Assembly (NCBI GenBank): GCA_037447655.1
Contig: JBBHKE010003104.1
Location: 287,772 to 351,771, forward strand
Origin: Zygnema cylindricum
Lineage: Eukaryota > Streptophyta > Zygnematophyceae > Zygnematales > Zygnemataceae
DNA length: 64,000 nucleotides
Direction: 5' to 3'
Numbering within the stretch: the stretch's first letter is position 1; the number at the start of each line of letters is the position of its first letter. The notes beneath the pieces were generated by a model that had not been told where the DNA came from, did no database searches, and saw nothing but the letters and a program-made list of their open reading frames with translations. This document shows, one piece after another, positions 41,157 to 51,890 of the stretch. The position numbers and the translations under genes were made by a program.

Positions 41157-42290
41157 CCTGATGAGCCTCAGTCATACTTGGAGGCACTGAATAGCCCAGA
41201 AAAAGACAGATGGATTAGAGCCATAAATGATGAGATGACTTCCATCATGGAAACAAATACTTGGGAACTAGCAGATTGTCCTCCAGACAGAAAATCTATT
41301 GGCTGTAAATGGGTATTTAAACTAAAACTGAACCTTGATAATACCATTGAGAGATATAAAGCTCGTTTGGTAGCAAATGGGTTCACCCAAAAAGAGGGGA
41401 ATGACTATGATGAGACCTTTGCTCCAGTTGTTCTGTTCCCATCAGTAAGGATTCTTCTCAGTCTAGCAGCAGCGGAAGACATGGAAATTAATCAGATGGA
41501 TATTAAGACCGCATTTCTCAATGGTGAGTTAGAAGAAGAAATCTTCATGAGGCAACCAAAGGGATTCGTGGAGAATGGGAAAGTGAGCAAAGTTTGCATG
41601 GTCATAAAGTCCTTCTATGAAAATAAGCAGGCTCCCCGACAGTGGAATAAGAAACTAATTGAGTTTCTCACTAGCCTGAACACATCTTGATTAGCTGTGA
41701 TCATTTTATTTATATGTTTGAGGATGAGAATGGTGTAACTTTTATTGCAATTTATGTGGATGATCTATTGGTGTTAAGTAAGTCTTTAGAAAAGATAAAA
41801 TAAATTAAGAAAGATCTTAGAAGCAGATTTGACATGAAGGATGTAAGGGAGGCAAAACACATTTTAGGGATCCAAATGGAGAGAGATAGGGGGAAAAGAA
41901 TTATCACACTTACTTAAAAAGAAGCAATACGTAATATGCTTGAGAAATTCTAGATGGAAAAGGCTAACAGTTGTACCACTCCTATGGACTTGAAAATAGT
42001 AAGTGATGGAAGTATAAAAGGAGGAGTGATGATCATAGATGATCAGATGAGTCTAGAGGAGAGAGAGTTTATAAAGTCTATCCTTTATAGACCAGTCGTA
42101 GGAAGTTTGATCTATTTTATGAACTGTATCAGGCCGGACATAGCGACAGCACTTAGAGTACTCAGTAAGAGTCTTAATGATCATAGGAAGAGAGACCGAG
42201 AGGCACCCAAGAGAGTCATGAGATATCAGGTGGGAACTAGAGAGTTATGGTTGCATTTGGGAGGGGAGAACACTGACATCACTACTTAGA
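41157..42290 (+). pseudogene. J reverse transcriptase
   Basis: Frame 41178-41690: KWVFKLKLN, YKARLVANGFTQKEGNDYDETFAPVV, QMDIKTAFLNGELEEEIFM. A stop near 41690 is followed by FIAIYVDDLLVLSKS (about 41745-41790), DMKDVREAKHILGIQ, then 41954-42289 with VVGSLIYFMNCIRPDIATA and RVMRYQVGTRELWLHLGG. Stops at about 41801, 41916 and 41952 interrupt. Catalytic Asp residues are all present. Compare copies B and A, which share a stop in the DYDETFAP block that J lacks. Confidence 0.88.
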
Positions 42291-42748
42291 GTGATGCCAG
42301 TTATGAGGACCCACCTATGAGAAGATGCACTTTTGGGTATGTGTTGTATATGGGGGAAGGTGCTTGCTGTTGGAGAAGTAAGCAACAAAAGATGGTTGCT
42401 CAGTCTACTATGGAGGCTGAGTACATGGCCTCTTGTTCTGCTGTGAAAGAGTTGATCTGGGTCAAGTCCTTATTGCAAGAACTGTGGCATAGAAAAAAGG
42501 GGGTGCATGAAGTGTTTTGTGATAATCAAGCTGCCATTGCACTTGCACCTAATCCAAAAAATCATTTCAAAGCTAAACATATGGACATAAGGTTGAGTTT
42601 TGTCAGAGAAAAAATTGAGAATAAGATTGTGAATCTTGTATATAAATTAGATGAGGAAATGGTGGCTGATATGATGACAACACCAGTGCCTTCTCCCAAG
42701 TTAAAATATTGTAGAGAAAAGTGTGCACTAAAGTTAAAGTTAGACTAG
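42291..42748 (+). pseudogene. J RNase H, nearly intact
   Basis: After a TAG just before SDASY (42287-42289), an uninterrupted frame to 42748 reads RCTFGYVLYMGEGACCW, AQSTMEAEYMASC (Glu), VFCDNQAAIALA (Asp), HFKAKHMDIRLSFVRE and VADMMTTP, ending in a Lys/Leu tail. The first Asp is in SDASYEDPP. Typical length for the domain. The stop lies 13 bases before the 3' LTR. Confidence 0.88.
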
Positions 42749-42761
42749 AAAATAAGGGGAG
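42749..42761 (+). other. Polypurine tract of J
   Basis: AAAATAAGGGGAG, identical to the tracts of C and E, directly before the LTR start TGTTCAAATT. Primes plus-strand DNA synthesis. Confidence 0.85.
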
Positions 42762-42973
42762 TGTTCAAATTATTAGGTTTATGTGGTATTTTCTAGGTCT
42801 AAATAGTTCTGTACAAATAGGAAAAGAAAGAGGCGGACAACTTGCCTCCACCACCTATCTCTACCCACCATACTTGTTGTAGTCACTGAGCGATAGAGAG
42901 GGTGGTTGAGCCATTGTTGTCTTAGCTCAACAGGCAGGAATAACGAATGACTGATGTCACTCTCAACAAAAGG

Positions 42974-43039
42974 TTGAGTCCGGCAGGACTCGAACCTCGG
43001 ACCGGCAGAGCGCGGCGTAGCCGTTAGCTCTAACCAGTT
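42974..43039 (-). other. tRNA-like module in LTR of J
   Basis: On the minus strand it has box A ACTGGTTAGAGC and a perfect-consensus box B GGTTCGAGTCC, spaced as in tRNA genes, followed by CCTGCCGGACTCA. A proper acceptor stem and anticodon arm are not convincing. It is the best polymerase III box pair among the LTRs. Confidence 0.65.
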
Positions 43040-43145
43040 TGTCGTAGAAGTCCGTCAGGATACATTAAGTTTAATAATTATTTAAACTGTGTTAATACCA
43101 TGAATTCGATTAACGGAATGACGAACGAAAGAACATAGAACAAAG

Positions 43146-44182
43146 TGTTATATATATTGGATTTTGGAAACCTTTAGTCCTCTCTATATCACATTACTAT
43201 GCTGCCATGTTGCGCTGGTCACACCGCAGCCAGAGCACCATGTATGGAAAAGATATTGTGCTGCCATGCTGCGCTGGTCACATAGCAGTCATAGCAGCCA
43301 GCGTACTAAGTACTAAGACTATTGGAACGTACGGAATTGGACTTCAAGTGACGCGGAAAAATGTATGGCGGATCGCGAAGCGATCCGATGATTAATGTTC
43401 AAAATATTAATTGGCCGTACGAAACATAATGCGGCGGTCGACATTTGGTGAATTGGATGCCACCGGAGCTACGGACGGCGGCGACATCAGTTTGGAAATT
43501 TTGGTGAGGGACGCGAAATCGCGTCCATCACATGATACTTAATTTGGACGGTCCAATTTCATTTGACAAAATTGGTAAGGCTTATAAATATGCAACAATG
43601 TTTTGTCCTGTGTTTTCATTATTAGTGTAGATTGTTGGTACACTCACATTAATAGAGGTAGTTGATTGATTACGTACGGCTGGTATGCCTCCGTACAGTG
43701 AGTAGTAAGCTGTAGTGTATATTTGTAGGACTTAGTCATTTTGAGACTGAGGAACTTTTTGGACAGAAACTGTTTATGCTCCTTTTTGGGAATTTCATCT
43801 GAGAATTGCTCTCAGCTCTATTGGCAAAATTATCTGAAATTTTGCATATTTGTTCCTCCTTGTATTGGCAATATTGTGGCGAATTTGCAGATATATTGTA
43901 TTTCTGATTTGCTTGGGGCTTCATTGTGAAGTTGGTCATATTTATCAAAGTTCTGGCAGGTTGTTTTTCTGCAACTTTGACTGAGTGTTGTGATTATTCG
44001 GTTTGGTATTGTTATATGAAATTGGTGAGAATACTAAGTGGCCTAAAAACTCTCTGGTTGAGTAGTTTCATCTTGGTTTGGTTATTCTGTAGAATTCTGA
44101 GTGGAATCAAATGAGGTTGTTTTGGGGTAGTCTGTGGTGCTTCCGAGGGTACATTCATGGCTGATAATGGCCATGAACAACA
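43146..44182 (+). other. Unclassified ~1-kb insertion in J's LTR
   Basis: Sequence absent from all other LTRs of the family, between ACATAGAACAAAG and a resumption near GTGCGCAC. It begins TGTTATATATATTGG, contains a TATA-like CTTATAAATATGC near 43579, and ends near GAACAACA. The TG...CA ends and TATA suggest a solo LTR of another family, but no target duplication is visible, so the class is open. No coding frame of note. Confidence 0.5.
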
Positions 44183-44817
44183 ATATAGTGCGCACATTAT
44201 CTTGCACGAAACAAATGAATCGGAAATTTGTTTTGACGGCCGACATTTAATGTTGGATTTAATCCGATAGCATATATCACTGCCGAGACCGCGGAATGGT
44301 CACTTTGGCGTTTATGGACGTGGCATGACGTGGCGCCACGTGGAGGGATAACATTTGGTCGAAGGAAGTCCAGGGAACATAAAGACGAGTTAAAAGTGGA
44401 CACGCGTCCACTCAATGGCCTTGCCGTACACAGGCCGTAGAGAAAGTACATCGGTCGTAGTACCTTTCTCTACCCTACAGTCATTTGATTGGTTCGTACG
44501 TCAGTAGATAGGGGTTGTGAGAGGGGTTTAGGACTTAGAGAATTTGGTAGGTAATGACCTCTTTCCCTTTGAGAGTTTGTATAAACTTGGCATCTTTGCC
44601 ACCTTATAATAAATTGGTTGGTTGGCCGTTTTCATTGATTTTTTTTGCTACGGACTCAAGGGAGTCCAAGCTGCACAGGGGTGACCTGTGCAGTCAAACT
44701 GTCAATTTGCCTTCTTGGGCAGCAGTGGTTGTGCCTTGAAGTGGGTTAGTTAAAAACTATCTAGAGGCTTCATGAATTCTGTAGTCCAATGGAAGACACA
44801 TAATTGTAGGGATCCAC

Positions 44818-45129
44818 GTGTATAATCGTGGATGGGGGGATCCCAAATCATGCTTTCCAAGCATGTCTAATTTGCGTACAAATGCCCAATATTTGTTTGT
44901 AAATCTGGACGGGAGTGTGGTGGAAGGAAGGGTACTAGAGGATGGGCCGCCTTGGGCCAAGAATCGTCAACAACTCTTTGTATGCCGGGCAATACGAGCA
45001 CCGGATGTGAAATGGTTATGGCACCCACTACATTCTATTCGTGTTGAGGCTTGTTTGCGGGGTTTAGGTGGAGGAGGTGAGAGAGAAAGAGGGGGCAAAG
45101 ATGCTTGGCCCCACATAGTTATTCAATGA
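44818..45129 (+). CDS. Unrecognised ORF, possible host exon
   Basis: 103-codon frame directly right of element J in DNA unrelated to the repeats. The central part (RTNAQYLFVNLDGSVVEGRVL, then WLWHPLHSIRVEACLRG) has a balanced amino-acid mix unlike the repeat-derived frames around it. The last third is Gly/Glu-rich from a GA-rich stretch. I recognise no family. It could be one exon of a host gene or a chance frame. No splice sites were confirmed. Confidence 0.3.
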   Translation: MYNRGWGDPKSCFPSMSNLRTNAQYLFVNLDGSVVEGRVLEDGPPWAKNRQQLFVCRAIRAPDVKWLWHPLHSIRVEACLRGLGGGGERERGGKDAWPHIVIQ

Positions 45130-45179
45130 GAGGGCAATGCATGTGTGTGTGTGTTTAACTATCGCTTGTTGGGTGTGTA

Positions 45180-45620
<441 letters not shown>

Positions 45621-45762
45621 TGTTTGTGTATGATAAACTCGCTATATGGGTGGATGGGGAGTTTGCTGATTCATGGGAGGGGGGGAAGTTGCCACTATTG
45701 ACAAGGGGGGTCGCACCTATAGTTTGGCCGATGTTCGTGCGGGTGGTAGCGGCAGCAGGCTG

Positions 45763-45885
45763 GATCCGCAAGTACATAGTAGCGCAAAGTAGGAAATAAC
45801 GCGTAGTGAGGAGGAAGACAACAAGATTAGATCCGCGGGTACATTGTAGCGCGAAGCAGGATATGTCGCGTAGTGAGGAGTCGTG
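45763..45885 (+). repeat. Two-copy 68-bp tandem repeat
   Basis: GATCCGCAAGTACATAGTAG at 45763 recurs as GATCCGCGGGTACATTGTAG at 45831, each followed by GCG-AAG-AGGA and CGCGTAGTGAGGAG. Confidence 0.75.
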
Positions 45886-46081
45886 AATAGTTAAATGTAC
45901 GAAGTCACGATCTAATAGGTGAGTTCAATCTCACTTATTCGTTAAAATTAGAGTAATGCAATATAATTTTCAGCAAAGCAATGGAACTTAACATCATTTT
46001 GATGAAAATCCATCTAGCATGCAAATTCAATGTAAGGGTAGCGTGTCATCACACACAAAATGGCAATACACCTGTGGGAGA

Positions 46082-47129
46082 TGTAGAAATTAATGGTTTT
46101 AAGTATTTTCTAGGTTTGAATAGAAAGAAAGAAGCCGAGGCAGTCTACCTCTAACTTCTCTCTCCAACTCTCAAACTTGTCGCAGTCACTGAGAAATTGG
46201 AGAGGAAGCTAGAGCCATGGCTACCTAGGCTATTCTGAGGTTTACGGGAAATTTATATTAGTTCGGGTTTATTTATTTAAAAGGTATGTGCCGGCGGCAT
46301 GAATTGATCCTTGTACCTACCGGCCGGCAGACAAGAAATAGCCAGTAGCTTTAGCCGTTAAGTCTAGGAGTCATGATGGGTAGTATATAGTTTGATAGTT
46401 ATTTAAATATGTATACTTACGATTATTCATTTAACTATAATAGATTACGGGATACATTGATCCGGTAATATATAAAGTACGGATTACGGTACAGAATATA
46501 AATCAATACCGCGCATTTGTTTCGTAAATGAAACAAATACCGCACATGTATTTATTACGGCTACGATTAAATTAGATTCTAATCGGACCGCCACAATTAG
46601 CGCCATGATCGCGGAGGAAGTTTTCGGCGGTTTGTGGCCATCGCCACATCAGATGACGCGTGGCAAAATTTCGTTGGATCGTGGAATCCCCGGAGATTAT
46701 GGCATCGAATCCGGATATGACATGTGTCAACATTTAGGCCTTGTCGTACAATGTCCGTACCTAAAGTACACCGGCAGCTGTACTTTTGCGTACGGAACTC
46801 AATTCTGATTGGTTCCGTACATCAGCAGATAGAGTCTGTGAGAGAGATAGGACTTAGAAAAATTAGGAGATAGGACCCTCTCTCCCAGAGAGCTTCTGTA
46901 CAAAAGGTCAACTTTGACCCTCCATAACTTACTGCTCAGGGGAGCAAATTTAGAGATTCTTTTTGCTACCGACTCAGGGGAGTCTTGTCTTCATAGAGGT
47001 GAAGTTGGTCAGAGTTTTTGTCTGTCAGGGTGGCAGTTATTTTTGCCGAAACACAAAGGGGTCAGGGTTATCCTAGAGGCTTCTTGGAAGCTGTCCACTC
47101 TGAGGACTTATGGAGGTCTCAGAGTTTCA
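46082..47129 (+). mobile_element. Solo LTR H with perfect target duplication
   Basis: 1048 bases from TGTAGAAATTAATGG to GAGTTTCA, bracketed by the exact 5-bp repeat GGAGA (46077-46081 and 47130-47134). Same subfamily as D's LTR. It defines the true LTR ends of the group because no internal sequence is attached. A tRNA-like module lies antisense at about 46290-46370; a GTAC cluster at 46745-46795. Solo LTRs arise by recombination between the two LTRs of one element. Confidence 0.93.
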
Positions 47130-48102
47130 GGAGACAGCTGGCATAGCTCGGTTGCCGAGCGGTGCGAGAAGCACCAGCGTTTCAGGACAACAATGACGAT
47201 GAGATGAGGGGACGCGACACGTTGCTTTCTTGAATACAGAGGCACAGGCGATATGGGCAGAGGTACTCCCACAAATGGATTTTTTCTCTGAGAATTCTCT
47301 CTCTCACCATCCCTACCCCCCCCGCCGACTTCTTGTACTCTCTCTCTCTCATCCCCTCTATCCTTTTCTCTTCTCCTCTCCCCATCTCTCTCTCATCAGC
47401 TTTTTGAAGACAGCTGAAGGGAACGGCAATCACGCCACCATCATGCCTCCCTCTCTCCCCTCCCCTTACCCTCCACCTCTCTCTCTCCCCCTCTCTCTCT
47501 CCCACTTTCTCTCTCCCCCTCTCTCTCCCTCCCTCCCCCTCCTTCCCCCTCCCTCCTATCCCTCTCTCCCCCCTTCCCTTGCCCTCCCTCCTTTCTGCAT
47601 TTGCTTGCCTCTCAGGCCGCTTAGCGTCGCCTAGCCTCCGGCTGCCGCCACTGGGAGGTGCGCGCGCCCCTTGCATCTGGCTGGCACGTGGCACACGCAG
47701 ACGCCGGCATGGTGGCACCGCATGAGGGAACGTCTAGGGAGGGAGGACTCGAGGGATTCGCACGAGGAATACGAACGAGCGGCAGGCGAGGGCTGGCTAG
47801 CGAGCGACGGCGCATGGTTGAGGTCCGGAGGGGCGAGGGCTGGCTAGCGGGCGACGGCGCATGGTTGAGGTCAGGAGGGGCGATTGGGGTGAGCGGCGGT
47901 GGAAATATCCGCCAATCTTGAGTTGGTGGACTGTGGGAAGTTGCATTGGCAGCATCTCTTTTATTAGGTTTGTCAAACTATAGTACACTACACCACAGTA
48001 CATTGCAAGACAATACAGTACAATGCAAGACACCACAGTACAATACCTAACAATACAAGACAATAGAGTACAGTACAAGACAGTACAGTACAAGGAGTGT
48101 AG
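47130..48102. other. Unassigned sequence with CT-rich and GC-rich blocks
   Basis: After the H target site: a unique 150-base stretch, a CT-rich block (47330-47600), a GC-rich block with a tandem repeat, then ACAGTACAATGCAAGACA-type low complexity (47970-48095). The longest frame (178 codons, minus) follows the CT tract and is an artefact. No gene can be supported. Confidence 0.4.
47786..47879 (+). repeat. Two-copy 47-bp tandem repeat
   Basis: GCGAGGGCTGGCTAGCG starts at 47786 and again at 47833, each continuing GCGACGGCGCATGGTTGAGG. Confidence 0.8.
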
Positions 48103-49040
48103 AATATGAGATTTGAACACATTCACCCACTTTGATTTTCCCTTATAAATGCAGCCACCTAGGCAGGAAAAAACTATGACCGAATACACCTCTGTGTAGC
48201 GTAAACTCCCTTCAGTCAACAGCAATAAGAATCACTGAAATTGGTCAACTGAATTGATAGTTATGGCTTGCCAAAGTTTGCCTTTTATACCAGATGCTCC
48301 CTGGGAGAGGCGGCTACCTACCCAAAATATTCTAAGTCCTAAACCCCTCTCTAAACCATCTAGTACTAAGGTACTCACCAATCACAAGATTCTACCGTAC
48401 ATAAAGTATAGATGCCAATGTACTTTGTGTAAGGACATTGTACAACGTCGCCATGATGCGACATTTGTCACATCCGGATTTGTTATCATCCGTTCCAGAG
48501 ATTCCGTAAACCCGTATGATGTTGCCAAGTGTCATCCGGAGTGGCGGAGTTTGCAAACCGCCAAATTGTCCTTTCCGCGAGACCGGGGCTAACCACGGCC
48601 GTCTGATTGATATCGGTATTTAATACGAACCATCGAAACAAATGTCCGTGCTATTTGTTCCGTCCAGTATTAATAGTACTACTATTTCAATGTCTTATAG
48701 ATCGTAATCTAGTTAAATGGGAAAACCTAGATGTATGTGTTTAAATACATATCAAACCCTATATACCTTAGCACAAGTCCTAGACTAAACGGACAAAGCT
48801 AACGGCTACTCTTACGGACGGCAGGTACCACGATCAAATCCTGGGTCCGTCATTCTTTTCGATAACTCTACTTAGATTCTACTACCTGTCTCTCTAGACA
48901 GCTTAGGCAGCCATGGCTCTAGCTCCGTCTCCAGCCTCCAGTGATTAGAACAAGTGTGGGGGCTTGGAGAAAAATTTGGAGGCAGATTGCCTCTGCTATT
49001 TTCCTTTCCTAAAATAGACCTAGAAAATACTCAAATATCA
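48103..49040 (-). repeat. LTR K, truncated, interrupting B
   Basis: Upper end AAATATCA at 49040 is a proper LTR edge of the C/E subfamily. The lower end lacks about 150 bases. It cuts element B's RNase H inside the block that reads DNQAAIALA in J. Whether it is a damaged solo LTR or the edge of a lost element is unclear. tRNA-like hairpin CCACG-ATCAAAT-CCTGG near 48825-48843. Confidence 0.75.
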
Positions 49041-49263
49041 GCAGGCTGCAATTGCAATTGCAGCTTGAATATCACAACACTTCATGCACTCCCTTCTTTA
49101 TGTACCCCTATTCTTGCAACAAAGACTTTACCCACATCAGCTCTTTCACAGTATAACAGGAGGCCATGTACTCAGCCTCCATAGTGGACTCGGCAACAAC
49201 CTTTTGTTGCTTGCTGCTCCAAGAGGAAGCACCTCCCCCCACATAGAATACATACCCAGAACT
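49041..49263 (-). pseudogene. B RNase H, truncated
   Basis: After a stop behind GDAPMRR, reads SGYVFYVGGGASSWSSKQQKVV, ESTMEAEYMASC, VKELMWVKSL, then shifts and stops as GVHEVL, ending where LTR K begins. The catalytic Glu block is intact; the third Asp block is destroyed. Confidence 0.85.
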
Positions 49264-50450
49264 TCATCTTCTCATAGGTGCATCCCCATAACTGGCATCA
49301 CTCGAAGTAGTGACGTCAGTGTGCTCCCCTCCCAAATGCAACCATAGATCCCTAGTTCCCACGAGGTATCTCATTACTCTCTTGGCTGCCTCCAATTCTC
49401 TCTTTCTGGGATCATTAAGACTCCTAATTAGGACTCCAACTGCTGGAGCTATATCAGGTCTAGTGCTATTCATAAAGTAAACCAAACTTCCTACAACCTC
49501 TTTGTAAGGAATAGACTTCATAAACTGCCTCTCTTTTGGACTCATCTCATCATCTAGCATTATCACTCCTCCTTCTACACTCCCATCACTTACTTTCTTC
49601 AAGTCCTCACTTACTTTTTTTAAGTCTAGGGGAGTGGTACAACTGTTTGCATTCTCCAACTGATATATTTCGAGCATATTTCTTATAGCCTCTTTCTGAG
49701 TAAGTCTGATTATCCTCTTCCCCCTATCCCTTTCCATTTGAAATCCCAAAATAAATTTGGCCTCCCCTAAATCCTTCATGTCAAATCTACTTCTAAGATC
49801 TTTCTTTAGCCTATTTATCTTTTCCATAGACTTACTCAATACCAACAAATCGTCCACATAAATTGCAATAAAAATCACACCATTATCATCCTCAAACATA
49901 TAAATAGAGTGGTCAGAACTGATCCGATTATACCCCAGACTGGTAAGAAACTCATCTAGTTTCTTATTCCATTGTCTAGGGGCCTGCTTTAGTCCATATA
50001 AGGACTTTATGAATCTTCAAACTTTGCTCTCCTCTCCTTCCTCTACAAAACCTTCTGGTTTGGCGCATGAAGATTTCCTCCTCTAGTTCAACGTTGAGGA
50101 AGGCGGTCTTAATATCCATCTGAGGTATTTCCATGTCTTCCGCTACTGCTAAACTAAGGAGAATCCATATAGATGGGAATCGAACTACCCAAGCAAAGGT
50201 CTCCTCCTAATCTATCCCTTCTTTTTGGGTGAACCCCTTTGCCACCAACCGAGCCTTATATCTCTCAATCGTATTATCTGGGTTCAGTTTCAGTTTAAAT
50301 ACCCATTTACAACCAATAGGTTTTCTATCTGGTGGACAGTCCACCAGCTCCCTAGTATTTGCCTCCATGATTGAAGCCATCTCATCATTTATGCCTCTAA
50401 CTCATCTCTCTTTCTCCAGACTGTCCATTGCCTCTCAGTATGACTGAGAC
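49264..50450 (-). pseudogene. B reverse transcriptase
   Basis: Frame 49899-49264 has FIAIYVDDLLVLSKS, DMKDLGEAKFILGFQ, VVGSLVYFMNSTRPDIA and RVMRYLVGTRDLWLHLGG uninterrupted. Upstream pieces (50450-49900): CKWVFKLKLNPDNTIERYKARLVAKGFTQKEGID, a TAG, EETFAWVVRFPS, QMDIKTAFLNVELEEEIFM, then a frameshift. The stop and shift also occur at the same positions in A. Within 49964-50346 it is almost identical to A. Confidence 0.88.
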
Positions 50451-50599
50451 TTATATGGGTGAGAAGGCTTTGTTACCTTGTGAGCAACTTGTTTTTCTTG
50501 AAGCCTTTTGTTGTTCCTCCGTCTTCCCTCAAAGTCCGAAGCTGGAATGGAGGGAAGTCTTGGATTCCTCTACACTGTCTCATCAACTCCCCTATCTAT

Positions 50600-51600
50600 G
50601 AAAATCGGTTATGACTCCTCTTCCTCTCTTTCCTCAAAGTGTGTAGGAATATGAGGGGATTCCGGTATATCTCCCCCATCTTTTATCTCCCTTGGATCTG
50701 AAGTCATGTTTTCAATAGTGTCCATTCTGGGAAGATCTATGTCCTCCTCACTCTCGGACTCAAAACTGATTCTGATTTTCTTAGTGTATTTGAAGGGATC
50801 AAAAGACTTTCCTTCATCCATGACAACTATATGCTTTACATAAATGATATCTTTTTTAGCTAAGTCATAGACTCTATATCCCTTGACATCCTCGTCATAT
50901 CACACAAAATATCTCGGTTTCACCTTAGCATCCTGTTTCCAGTTTTTCTTATCTGTGTGAAGACTGTAAACTTCTCTACCGAATACTTCCAAGTGAGAGA
51001 TATTCCGTTTCCTTCCAACCCATCTCTCATAAGGGGTCATCCCTTTCACAGTTGTAATGAGGACTCTTTTCTTAATGTAGTTAGCATAGTTCATGGCTTC
51101 TACCCAAAATCTTCTTCTTATTTTCTTATCTGCCAACATACTGCATACACTATCTCCCAAAGTCTAGTTTAACCTCTCAGCTACCCCATTCTGTTCCAGA
51201 TTATTTGGTACAAATTTCTGATACTGAACTCCCTCATCTCTCAAATAATCCTCAAACTGGTTAGAGGTGTACTCTCCCCCATTATCACTCCTTATTCTCT
51301 TAATGAGGGTTCCGTGCAACTTCTCACTCCACGCTTTGTATTCTTTAAAGTACTTTGGTGTTTTAGACTTTGTTTATAAGAAGTAGACACTAGACTATCG
51401 AGACGAATCATCAGTAATTGTCAGCATATACCTCTTTCCCCCCAATCGAAGGTACTCTTGCTGGTCCCCAGATATCTGTGTGGACAAGATCTAGTACTTT
51501 CTCACCTCTATATGTGGCAGTTTTGGGAAAAGTAAGTCTGTGAGTCTTACCTTGAACACATCCACTACAATCATCCATTATTTCATTATCCCCAAATGTA
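50600..51600 (-). pseudogene. B integrase and linker
   Basis: Minus-strand pieces from right to left: CSGC-type pre-integrase motif near 51565, VLDLVHTDIW with LTITDDSSR wording near 51400-51500, RSDNGGEYTSNQFEDYL near 51255-51290, then NLEQNGVAERLN and MGDSVCSMLADKKIRRRFWVEAMNYANY (51160 onward), GMTPYERWVGRKRNISHLEVFGREV. The acidic linker MDEGKSFDPFKYTKKIRI ... TSDPREIKDGG lies at 50821-50609. Stops separate the parts. Catalytic residues appear present. Confidence 0.8.
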
Positions 51601-51610
51601 ATGCCTTCTA

Positions 51611-51890
51611 CTACATAGCTGAGGTAGACACAAGATTCTTACTTAGCTGAGGAATGTTCAACACATCTGAGAAGGTGAGAATAGAAGTCTTACCCTTCAC
51701 TAGGACTTTCAGATCTACCGAGCCCACTAGATCTGTGGTGACTACTCTCCCATCTCCATACTCTATTTCCATAGTAGGGATCTTTCTTAGCTTAGTGAAG
51801 AGGTGCCTGTCACGACACATATGCATGGATGCACTTGTCGATGATCCATCCCTCCTCTGGAGCTTCCCGAATGGCTCCAAGGGCACACTT
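51611..51890 (-). pseudogene. B protease, active site deleted
   Basis: GWIID is followed by a 2-base loss near 51838 that removes the Ser-Gly of the Asp-Ser-Gly site and shifts frame. The fold continues as SMHMCRDRHLFTKLRKIP, VEYGDGRVVTTDLVGSVDL and SILTFSDVLNIPQLSKNLVST. In J and A the same place reads DSGAS or DSGGS. B could not process its polyprotein. Confidence 0.85.

Larger units (their letters stand above)
39109..44808 (+). mobile_element. Copia element J, 5'-truncated by C
   Basis: Gag tail, protease, integrase, reverse transcriptase, RNase H, purine tract and 3' LTR in order on the plus strand. The gag N-terminus and 5' LTR are lost beyond C. It is the best-preserved pol of the A/B/J type in the window, with full catalytic motifs, but carries scattered stops. 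Confidence 0.9.
42762..44808 (+). repeat. 3' LTR of J, with a ~1-kb insertion
   Basis: Starts TGTTCAAATTATTAGG; the end is judged at AATTGTA (44808) by alignment to the LTR ends of A and B (AATTGCA), CA having become TA. About 1.0 kb is LTR; the remainder is the insertion at about 43146-44182. Includes GGCGCCACGTGG (44331), GTAC-rich sequence (44420-44500) and a TATA-like TGTATAAACTTGG near 44580. Confidence 0.75.

Noticed and set aside
42974-43039. Functional tRNA genes in the LTRs
   Set aside because: Box A and B are good but acceptor and anticodon stems are incomplete; called tRNA-like only.
47182-47718. 178-codon minus-strand protein
   Set aside because: Arg/Glu/Gly stretch from a CT-rich tract; the flanking part has no motif.
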